Assembly: GCA_947359465.1 (NCBI GenBank)
Contig: OX375874.1
Location: forward strand, 101,621,441 to 101,685,440
Length of the DNA stretch: 64,000 bases
Direction: 5' to 3'
Origin: Metellina segmentata
Taxonomy: Eukaryota; Arthropoda; Arachnida; Araneae; Tetragnathidae
The position numbers and the translations under genes were made by a program. Position 1 is the stretch's first letter. Every line of letters starts with the position of its first letter. A model generated the notes under the pieces. It had not been told where the DNA came from, made no database searches, and saw nothing but the letters and a program-made list of their open reading frames with translations. This document shows positions 55,931-64,000 of this stretch, piece after piece.

Positions 55931-56440
55931 ACACTACACTACAATAATGAATCGGACGCCAGAGAATTTGTACAAAATCCGATTACTTGTTTGGGGGTGT
56001 ATTTCGTGGTAAGGCCTGAGACCTTTGCATATTGTTCCTAGTCAATTGAACGCCGACGTCTACATGAACATTTTGCACTGTCAGGTTCTTCCTACGCCCT
56101 GCAATTTTATGGAATGGACAAATGTTACTTCCAGAGCGTTAACGCTCCATGTCATATTGCAGGCTCTGTCAAGCAGTGGTATCAATATATGGATGTAAAA
56201 CGTGTTCCCTGGCCTGTTCAGAGTCCCGGCCTAAGCCCCATAGAACATTTGTAAGACGTTAGAGCGACGCTTACGGACCAGGGAACCACGTCCGAAATCT
56301 ACAGCTGAGCTGGCGACATTCTTGCAGCAGGAATGGATACAAATACCCATAGCTGTGTATCAAAGCCTTGTTGAAAGTATGCCCAGAAGGATTGCTAGGG
56401 TAATTACAGTAAGACAAGGACCACCCCTTATTAAAGCATG
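55931..56440 (+). pseudogene. Tc1-type transposase, C-terminal half
   Basis: Successive frames give RLLVWGCISW and LRPLHIVPSQLNADVYMNIL, then NAPCHIAGSVKQWYQYMD and VPWPVQSPGLSPIEHL (TAA in place of Trp), then ELATFLQQEWIQIPIAVYQS, LVESMPRRIARVITV. The second catalytic Asp (usual QQDNAP) reads SVNAP, with Asp changed to Val. The N-terminal half is missing. It is a different Tc1 lineage from 51700-52715, judging by the loop sequence before SPIEHL. Confidence 0.87.
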
Positions 56441-57148
56441 CATTCATTCCCTTATACCATCCCCTCTTGATGTCGGGTCCTTTATTGTAGGGTAGTGTAT
56501 ATCAATACACAAAGTCGAATGTCTTATAACTTTTCTTCATGGTCCAAAACATTGGCTTGTAAATTTTTGTGGCGAATCTTGATTTAAGTAGCTAATCAAG
56601 TGTTTGTTTCTAGAACTCGTTTATTACTGAAATAGTTAAGTTTCATCTATCACAGTAGAGGTTTTATGTAATTAATAACTTCAATAAACACCAATTGAAA
56701 TTTATTTTTAACGAACTTTTTGGGTTTTGTTAACTAATACTTCAAATCTCTCCATTAGACCCTTCGACGAAAAAACTAAATAGATGGAGGATGTGCCACA
56801 GCTTCATGTTATTTCTTGCAGTTGATCAATTTGAAGATCTGTCACGTCGTTGTGGGAAAGAGCATGAATTCTAAATTAAGGATTGGTTAAAGTGATTATC
56901 CACCATGATCTAAAACACAAATCTGCTCTTTGATAGGCAATTGCCGAATTCGATTCATAAGCCCATATGATCATTCCTTCAGAGATCTTACGACACATTT
57001 TTTCCACCATCGACCTCCTATTGAAATAACATAGCTAATGACAGAGCATATGGGCGAAGTCACTGCTGTTAGATCTCTAAGTGTAAAACTTGTGGACAGC
57101 CAATTAGCTTTCTTGAGAATTGACAACCAATTGGCTTTCAACGTGAAG
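56441..57148. other. Unassigned sequence
   Basis: No supported feature. The last part (near 57090-57148) contains a small 'ccaattagctttcttgag' / 'ccaattggctttcaacg' duplication. Confidence 0.4.
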
Positions 57149-57815
57149 CCTAGTGTTTTTGATCACGGGGATGATCACTTTAACCAATCAATAAAATAGG
57201 ATTCATGCTTTTACCCACAACAACGTAACATATCTTCAAACAAAGCGACTTGTATAAATAAAACAAAGCTGTCTACATATGCTCCGTCTATTTCCTTAGA
57301 AGACCAATATCTCGCCCACATTCTTTGTCTATTTCGTTAGACGGTCGATGGAAAAAGCAAAGGGATGGAATCATTTAATGGAGTGATTATATTTAACTTC
57401 GACTAAGAATAGCAAATATCTTCGTTACTACAAAGCGGCATGAAAATCATAAAAATGAATTGAAAAAAAAATCCTTACATCCTAGTTTTTTTTATCATGG
57501 GGATAATCACTTTAATCAATCAAAAATAGAGGATTCATGCTTTTATACACAGCAACGTAACATATCTTCAAACCAAGCGACTTGTAGAAATAAAACAAAG
57601 CTGTCTACACATGCTCCGTCTATTTCCTTAGAAGACCAATGTCTCGCCCACATACTTTGTCTATTTCGTTAGACGGTCGATGGAAAAAGCGAAGGAATGG
57701 CGTCATTTAATGGAGTGATTATATTTAACTTCGACTAAGAATAGCAAATATCTTCGTTACTACAAAGCGACATGAAAATCATACAAATAAATTGAATAAA
57801 AAATCCTTACATTCA
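57149..57815. repeat. Tandem duplication, period 332 bp, two copies
   Basis: 'ggggatgatcacttta' at 57167 matches 'ggggataatcacttta' at 57499. The copies share long nearly identical runs ('acgtaacatatcttcaaac', 'gctccgtctatttccttaga', 'gttagacggtcgatgg', 'ttcgactaagaatagcaa'). High identity indicates a recent duplication. Each unit contains 'cgtctatttccttagaag' and 'tctatttcgttagacgg', related words in opposite halves. A diverged single copy is near 18690-18840. Confidence 0.92.
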
Positions 57816-57839
57816 CAAAACAATCTTTACAGCGTTTCA

Positions 57840-58270
57840 CCGAGCATTATTCTAATAAACATTTACCTGAGTAGCATCGCTACTTCTTCCATAATTTCGT
57901 TACTGCGAATCAACATCCGAGTGCTTTTCTCGAATGAGTGATTCCTTTCCTGCCCGGAAAAACTATCCATCTCAAGCGGAAAAAGTTTTTAAAGTGCTTC
58001 AATTAAGACACCATTTAATTTCCCATCCGGAAAAGCTCATTGTGCGGGAGCAGGAATTCCGAAAATCCGCCTCGAAATTCTTTCCTTAATTTGTCACTGC
58101 TCCGCGCAAGCCTCCATCAGCTAACAATTAATTACTGAAGTCTGAGACATCGCAGGTAAGAAGGGAGAAAAAAGTGTCTGGAATTAAAAATATTTTCCTT
58201 TTCCATTAAAAGTTGGAGGACTAACCCTTTTAGGCGAGTCTAGCTTTCTACCCCGTAATTCTAATATCTT
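57840..58270. other. Non-repetitive island, possible regulatory DNA
   Basis: No TE words. It includes 'ttcaattaagacaccattt', 'ctaacaattaattactgaag' (homeodomain-like core) and several GGAAAA runs near 57955-58040. No reading frame. The call rests on texture only. Confidence 0.3.
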
Positions 58271-58639
58271 CTCTTGAGGTGCAAAGGTTTTTGTTTGAAG
58301 GAGAGAATACATGCGAAAACAACTTTAATTGCAACGTTAAATTGCTAATTCTTCGCGACGGTTTGAGTTATGTTCTCAGGTTGGCTCGTACATATAATGC
58401 GGAACCGAAGTAACATATACGAGGTATTGTTTATACCATTCTATTTCAGAATATATAAACTTCTCACTACCAAGCAGAAATATATTTGTATTTTTATATA
58501 GAGCAATAACCAGTAAATTAACTGCTGTATAATAATATTCTTACAGCCGCTCAAATCGCATTGTGGTCAGGTTGGAAAATATAGTGGAACACGCGTGTTA
58601 GAATTCAATAGGTGATGCGAAATTATTCCGCTAGATTTC

Positions 58640-58989
58640 GTTACGTTTATAGAAAACCTAGTAGGTCGCGGGTACGAATCCCGTTTGGTAAGTCCATGGA
58701 TATTAGCGATAGGTGTTCTAATTACCATCGTACAACTCATCAGCAACTCACGGTCTATTGGTGATGATACGGGATTCCACAACAACAACACGTAATTTTT
58801 AACAACAGTCAGATGACGAGATAACACCTCAGTTGCACTCACTTTCCAAACCTAAACACTACGCCTACGTGAGAACATTTGAGGCCATAAGACATTCAAC
58901 GTGCACCAGACCTCTTTGAACACAACGATATTTGGCTGGGTTCGAACCCTTACTCATCAGTTAGCTAATTCGTTACCGCTACTATGGCC

Positions 58990-58990
<1 letters not shown>
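58640..58990 (-). mobile_element. SINE, minus strand, with extra tRNA-like fragment
   Basis: The head at 58990 reads GGGGCCATAGTAGCGGTAAC (minus strand) followed by a B box GGGTTCGAACCC. The body follows ('gtggtgcacgttgaatgtct', then 'ctcacgtaggcgtagtg', then 'gatgacgag'-type words in reverse). Beyond the tail, 58653-58685 carries a plus-oriented GCGGGTACGAATCCCG, a second B-box-like piece, perhaps from another SINE. Confidence 0.75.

Positions 58991-59033
<43 letters not shown>
58991..59033. repeat. (AT)n microsatellite
   Basis: About 20 uninterrupted AT dinucleotides directly abut the SINE head at 58990. Confidence 0.95.
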
Positions 59034-59036
<3 letters not shown>

Positions 59037-59592
59037 TCAAACTTTTTATCACAATGTAAATATCTAAAAAACACACTTCCCAATAAAAACTACACAACCC
59101 ATGAATAGTTATTTATCGTAATTTCCTCAGAGCCATTTAAGTTGGTTTTCAACTTATTGTACTGTTTATGAAGAATATCTTTTTGAATAGGGGCTGGGGA
59201 TTTTATTATTATTTTTATTTTCCTGTTTTTTTTTTATTTTTTTATGGACTCGTTACAACGGAAGTATGGTGTTAGCGTTTAGTTGTATTGTGTAATTGGA
59301 GGCAATTTTTAGGTTTCTTGTTGTTGATCTCCCGGCGGCGGCTGTGGGTTTGCTTTCGTTTTGTCCCTGCTCTGTTTTGGTGGGTTTTTTTTCTTGCTTT
59401 TTGGTGGTGTTTGGGGGAGTGTATGAGAAATTTTTTCAACATATATATAACTATTTACAAAGATTGCATATAAGTAACTTGAAAAAATTTTGAAAAAAAA
59501 AAAAAAAAGCAAAAATTATATTACATTTTAAGATGGTTTAGTAATTTTTGGGCCCCCCTAAGTATGGAAGTATGTATGTATTCATATACATA
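59034..59592. other. T-rich low-complexity sequence
   Basis: Overlapping low-complexity frames (59288-59512 on both strands, Phe/Leu/Trp/Val-rich or Lys/Pro-rich) are composition artefacts of T/G-rich DNA. An A15 run lies near 59493-59508. Confidence 0.5.
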
Positions 59593-60019
59593 CAGTACAA
59601 AGTCCCAAATACGATTTTCCGAAATATGGAATTGTCCAAAAAATTTTGTGAATTTGTTTTTCCGGAATTTTTGTTAAAGTGCGTTTTTTTTTCTCGCTTT
59701 TTTACACCTTTTTGACAGTTGTTAAAGAACAAAGTGTTAAACCTGGACCTAATTGATGAATCAACGCAAAATAACGGACATGTTCCGATTAAATACAACA
59801 GAGAAAACTCAAAATATTTGCATGCAAAATTTGTTGCATCGTATTAAAAGGTTTTTTTTTTTTAATTTATTCCTACTTATATATCTGCTATTTTACTATT
59901 ACAAACGCAAAATTTGCGAGGGGGGAGTAGGATTAAGGTTTTTTGACAAAAAAATACAAATAATCCGAAATCCAGAAAGGCCGAGCTCCGGAGGATTATG
60001 GATTTTGTACTTTGTTCTG
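59593..60019. mobile_element. pogo/Tigger-like MITE, 427 bp, TA TSD
   Basis: The left TIR CAGTACAAAGTCCCAAATAC and right TIR (inward) CAGAACAAAGTACAAAATCC are followed at both sides by 'tccg'-containing subterminal sequence, with TA at 59591-59592 and 60020-60021. The inner 'ttttccgaaatatggaattg' is typical of Tigger-type TIRs. The plus frame from 59756 reads MNQRKITDMFRLN; QxxIxxMF resembles the PCNA-binding box found at the C-terminus of pogo-family transposases. No DDE core remains. Confidence 0.72.
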
Positions 60020-60645
60020 TATGTACCTATAAGAATCCTGATGCGTGTGGAGCAGACGAGTTTGCGTTTTATTCGCTTTCTTCAGTCTGGGATCTAACCA
60101 AGAAGTGCAGTGAGGTAGCTAACTGTTATGCAGAAAACTGATTCGCCGATTTCCAATTTCTGTATCACAGATACCAAACTTCAAGATTCTGCATGTCCAG
60201 AAACATAAAATCCGGAACTGAATCAAGAAAGACAAGAAATATATCTCCATGTCTACAAACGGTACTGTAAATGAAATAATGAAACAAAAAATATTGATTG
60301 ATAGATAATTATATTTATTACGGAGCCAAAATTATTATATATCGAATGGTTCTGGAAGGAATTGAGCGAAGCAGCTTAGAAATTACTCACTTTTATTAAG
60401 TTCGATGTAGTTGACAACGTTTTACACAAGTGCGTCCTCGTTTTCTACATCATGAGCGCGTTGCCAGATTATATTTACATATACATAACAGTTTGGGTGT
60501 AGAGGTATTATGGCGCAAGGACCACATTTGACCATCCTCACCAAATATATGCAGATTTCAGCAAGCTTGATCCAATTAGGATTTGTAATATGCTATCTAT
60601 TTTAAAATAATGGACCATAGTAGTTTGATATTCAAACAACATCGC
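60020..60645. other. Unassigned, with palindromic GCGCAA/TTGCGC-type motif
   Basis: Near 60503-60545 'tatggcgcaaggaccacatttgaccatcctcaccaaat' is one of four diverged copies of a motif also at 16467, 47102 and 60908. Confidence 0.4.
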
Positions 60646-60649
60646 TCTG

Positions 60650-60772
60650 GAGAAACATAACATGCTATTGGCGATGGTAAGGAATATATTCTAAAGGAAA
60701 AGATCCGAGGACAACACGACGTAATTCAGAGAGAACCACGACCAGATGACGACTTCAAAACCTGAGCTACAA
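60650..60772 (-). mobile_element. SINE 3' fragment, minus strand
   Basis: 'gctattggcgatgg', 'gatccgaggacaacacgacgtaatt', 'ccacgaccagatgacga' and 'aacctgagct' match the minus-strand SINE body. The copy stops before the head. Confidence 0.75.
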
Positions 60773-61804
60773 TGATCGCTGAAAATAAACATAAGCTTGG
60801 AGATGCATATCATAGTTCTGCGTTTCGAAAACAACTTTTTGTTCCCAGAGAAGATTTAACCCTTTTGTGGACGTCTCGGCGAGGCTGGATTTTGAGGTTT
60901 ATGGCCCAAGGGCCATATTTAGCCATACTGCGCCATACACAAGGCAGATATTATCCCGTATTAGACATACACACAATTAAAGTTTTAGTGACACAGAAGA
61001 GAGAAATACACCCAGGGAGGAATAGCACCAGAGCCGCTAACAACTCGCAGGTTGCTGGTGAGGTGGGCATACACACTGAGCAATTCGCGAAAGGCTCTCT
61101 ATTTGGCACCGAGAAAATGATGTAGTGAATATGTAAATGTAATTTTGGCATAACTATTCGATACATATTAGTTTTCTAGTAATAGATAAACTTCCTGTTG
61201 AATAATGAATGATTTTGTTTGACTTTTCATTTCAAATCATTGAATCATCACAAAAATACTAACGCAAACTCTCGTGTTAATCACATTGTGATCAGAGCTT
61301 TGTGACTCGCTCCTTAAATCAGGCTCTTATCTGTTCCCGTAAATTATTTTAGACGAGATAATTTAAAAGGTTCAGTATCTTCTTCACCAAATTATTTTCT
61401 GCGAAAATAATCAAATTGCATCGTTGAATGGAGAACGTAAAAACAACATAGTTCAAAAGAAATTTTTTTTTTTAAAGTTAGGTAATCCCAGTTACTTGAA
61501 GCGTGAGACACAATTTGAAAGCTTTCAATCGATTGCCTCCTGTTTTCATGCAGATAAGAAAAATATACAGATTTCTAAGAATCTTGTGAATATACAGCAA
61601 ATAAATTTACATTTAAAAAGATGTTTGTACTCAGAAGTATTGAAAAATTTCTTTTTCCTAGATAGTGTTACGGCTTCCAGGATGAAAATTGAACAAAGAA
61701 CATGATGTAACTCTTTTATTTTTCATTTTAAGGGAACTGATATTTAGAAAAAACAGATAAACGCGCGTCCAACGTGCATTTCTATTTTCTATAAATAGGT
61801 AGGT
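60773..61804. other. Unassigned sequence
   Basis: The plus frame 60772-61125 (117 aa) is not recognised. It spans the 'atggcccaagggccatatttagccatactgcgccat' motif (60901-60937). The frame 61424-61705 is Lys/Asn/Phe-rich without a domain. Confidence 0.4.
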
Positions 61805-62095
61805 ATTTAATTAGCGCCGTACTGGAGTAACGCAACGGGCTATTGGTGACGGTCCGGGATTAGATCCGAGTACATCACCACGTAATTTTTTACCACAGTC
61901 AGATGATGAGGCAAGACCTGAGCTGGCACACCACTCTCCAAACTTCCACATCATGCGAACGTGTGTACATTTAATACCACGACAGATTTAAAATGTACCA
62001 GCCACCTTTGAACACGACGGTCTTTGGTAGGATTCGAACTCGTAACCCTTCAGTTGCTAGTCTGTTACTATTCCAGCCGAGCTACGGCGGCAAAT
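61805..62095 (-). mobile_element. SINE, complete, minus strand
   Basis: The head at 62095 reads GCCGCCGTAGCTCGGCTGGA (minus strand), and the B box is GAGTTCGAATCC. The body blocks 'gtgtggaagtttggagagtg', 'gtgccagctcaggtcttgcc' and 'taatcccggaccgtcaccaa' follow. An imperfect TSD of the type ATTTTCTATAAATA / ATTTTTTATAAATA flanks it (61783-61797 and 62094-62108). The head differs from that of 10764 while the body matches, so heads and bodies are exchanged among families. Confidence 0.87.
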
Positions 62096-62304
62096 TTTTT
62101 ATAAATAAAACGCTTGTTTCATTTGGAAGGGTTGAAAATGTAACACACAAAACAAAACGTGTAATGGAACTCGTATTTCAAATTAGTACACAATTTTTCC
62201 TTCATTCGAAACTTTGTAACCAATGAACAGTTTGGCTGACAATAAAGTTTCATTTAAGGGATATAAATTATAAAAACTAAAAGTGAAATGGTACCTGTGT
62301 ATCA

Positions 62305-62582
62305 ATTAATACAGCGCTGGCTGCAACGCAACAGGTTATTGGTGACTATACGGATCAATCCCAAAGTCCAAGGACAACGCCACGCAATTTTGAATGACGT
62401 GACTGACTCCTGAGCTGGCATCCCACACTCAAAACTTCCACACCACGCGAACGTGAGAACATTTAAGGTCATGATAGATTTAAAGTGCAAGTTCAAGACA
62501 GTCCTTCGGCTAGACCTAGGTTCGAATTTGCAACACTCCAGTTACAAATCGTCTGCTGTTCCAATTGGGCTACCAAGGCCCC
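62305..62582 (-). mobile_element. SINE, complete, minus strand
   Basis: The head reads GGGGCCTTGGTAGCCCAATT (minus strand) then a B-box-like AATTCGAACCTAGG. The body has 'gtgtggaagttttgagtgtg', 'gatgccagctcaggagtcag' and 'aaattgcgtggcgttgtcct'. The body is more diverged than that of 61805-62095. No clear TSD. Confidence 0.82.
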
Positions 62583-63245
62583 ATATGTACCTTCTTAATC
62601 AAATATATTAAAAACGCCAAAAGAGGAGGGAGTAAAACTTCTCTCAATGAATGTTAAACAAAATTTCAAAACTTACGAATAAATAATTTTACACGTGAAA
62701 TAGCCTTGTTTTTTTATTGTTTGAGATCATCATCGAAATCATTATTTGTGATTTGGATGTGATTACGTGTAAAATGAATAATGCTATGAATGCAATAGGT
62801 TTTACGGTACAGCTACACTCTACGTTTATATGCGGTGGCAACGGCTTTGGCGATTTTTTTGGCGCACTTATGAAGTTGCCAAGGAAAGAATTATTTCATA
62901 ACTCTTTTTCTACAACGGTCATATGTTCCTGCTTAATGAAATATATTAAAAACACCAAAAGGAGGGAATAAAACTTATATCAATGAATGTTAAACAAAAT
63001 TTCAGAACTTACGAATAAATAATTTTACACGTGAAATAGCCTTGTTTTTTTATTGTTTGAGATCATCATCGAAATCATTATTTGTGATTTCGATGTGATT
63101 AGGTATAAAATTAATAATGCTATGAATGCAATAGGTTTTACGGTACAGCTATACTCTACGTTTATATGCGGTGTCGACGGCCTTGACGATTTTTTTTGGC
63201 GCACTTATAAAGTTACCAAGGAAAGAATTATTTCATAACTCTTTT
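62582..63245. repeat. Tandem duplication, period about 337 bp
   Basis: 'ttgagatcatcatcgaaatc' occurs at 62721 and 63057. 'catatgt.cct.cttaat.aaatatatta' opens both units (62582, 62920). The units are over 90 percent alike. Each includes about 224 bp of flank plus the first roughly 110 bp of the MITE whose full copy runs 63142-63879, so the duplication happened after the MITE inserted. Confidence 0.9.
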
Positions 63246-63879
63246 TTATCACAGTTTTTTTTTCTTTTTAGAGCAAAACATAAACACATTTAAAAACGTT
63301 TTGAAAAGTATATTTTTAAATACTTTCTCAAAAAGTATTAAGTTTAAACACATTTGTGAACTAGCAGAAAAACTAAGCTGCGAATGTTGGGTAAGAATGT
63401 TCTATCAAACTTATCAATTACACAAAATACAGCAGGCTGTTTGGAAATAAAAAGATTTTTAAAAGAAAAAGAAACAAGAAATAATACAACCTGATAACGT
63501 CACAATTCTTGCGGGAAAAAAATAATCAAAACGACAATGGCCAAAAAACAAACTTCTTAATCCTTTCGTGAAAAATACGATAGTAAAATAAAAATTCCAC
63601 AACTGTGGAAATACAAACAAATGAACCAATGGTAACACAGAAAGAAATTTCAAAGGACCAATGCGATAGAAGAATATTTTAAAATCAAACAAACCAATGG
63701 GAGCAAAGAAAGAATTGAAATTTGAAAGTTTCCGTTTGCCGAGGTTGTGCCATGAAAATCACAACAGCAGTAAAGACAGATGGGTTGCCTTAATTTATCG
63801 TAACTCGATACTAGATGTGCGCCAAAAAAAATCGACAACTCCGTTGCCATCGATTATAAACGTAGAATGTAGCTGTACC
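63142..63879. mobile_element. MITE with about 60-bp TIRs and 8-bp TSD, copy B
   Basis: The left end GGTACAGCTATACTCTACGT and right end (inward) GGTACAGCTACATTCTACGT continue through 'ggc.acgg' and 'gattttttttggcgcac'. The exact 8-bp TSD GGTTTTAC lies at 63134-63141 and 63880-63887. The interior aligns with 28419-29239 ('aataatacaacctgataacgtca', 'aattccacaactgtggaaatac', 'ggttgccttaatttatcgtaa'). Noncoding. Confidence 0.92.
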
Positions 63880-64000
63880 GGTTTTACTTTATTCTTATTA
63901 TTTATATTTTAATTCTTTTTTCCTATTGAGCTAAAAAGAGGGGATACTATGTTTATTTTGAAACTATATTGTATTTACTTACGAATATCAAAACTAGCTC

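Noticed and set aside
59288..59512. Overlapping Phe/Trp-rich and Pro/Lys-rich frames
   Set aside because: Low-complexity T/G-rich DNA giving mutually overlapping frames on both strands.
60772..61125. 117-aa plus frame as a host gene
   Set aside because: No recognised domain; it spans a dispersed palindromic motif and the end of a SINE fragment, so chance is more likely.

Overview
The window is eukaryotic nuclear DNA: AT-rich, with no dense gene array, no bacterial-style operons, and no ribosomal RNA, functional-looking tRNA or CRISPR. I found no convincing host protein-coding gene. What can be recognised is almost all transposable elements (TEs) and their decay products, tandem arrays and simple repeats. 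The mix (Tc1 and mariner, hAT, Harbinger, pogo/Tigger, Helitrons, a Jockey/R1-type LINE with RNase H, and tRNA-derived SINEs with mosaic bodies) fits an arthropod. An arachnid such as an orb-weaving spider is my best guess, from the style of the LINE and Tc1 fragments; this is inference, not proof. The segment is best read as an intergenic or large-intron 'gene desert'. Layout: 1-7.6 kb holds an old duplication, a minus-strand Helitron, a 19-copy 67-bp minisatellite, and a two-copy tandem repeat split by a 5'-truncated LINE. 7.6-15.7 kb holds a degraded SINE, two Helitrons, a Tc1 pseudogene split by an element with long terminal inverted repeats (TIRs) that itself carries a SINE, and a degenerate 41-bp minisatellite. 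15.7-24.9 kb holds several SINEs and a non-autonomous hAT with a perfect 8-bp target site duplication (TSD). 24.9-30.5 kb holds a 42-bp minisatellite, an internally deleted mariner, and an unassigned MITE (short non-autonomous DNA transposon) with an 8-bp TSD. 30.8-36.6 kb is one Tc1 element swollen by a nested LINE and a TTAA-flanked MITE. 37.4-39.5 kb is an array of 140-156-bp monomers with dimeric organisation, interrupted by a Helitron. 39.8-42.5 kb holds an hAT transposase relic and a mariner pseudogene. 44.2-46.75 kb is a Harbinger-type element interrupted by a 2-kb Helitron. 47-58 kb holds SINEs, two Tc1 pseudogenes, a Helitron and tandem duplications. 58-64 kb holds SINEs, a Tigger-like MITE, and a second copy of the 8-bp-TSD MITE whose left edge was later duplicated in tandem. 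The coding relics do not work together as a pathway. They carry stops, frameshifts or lost catalytic residues, except one uninterrupted RNase H reading frame (6542-7378). The nesting gives relative ages, and several elements have exact TSDs or reconstructable empty sites. A few non-repetitive, higher-GC or TAATTA-containing islands (about 21.9-22.4, 36.95-37.4, 42.95-43.5, 49.5-50.05 and 57.85-58.2 kb) are the only places where I would look for conserved host regulatory DNA. Element boundaries are read by eye from repeated motifs.
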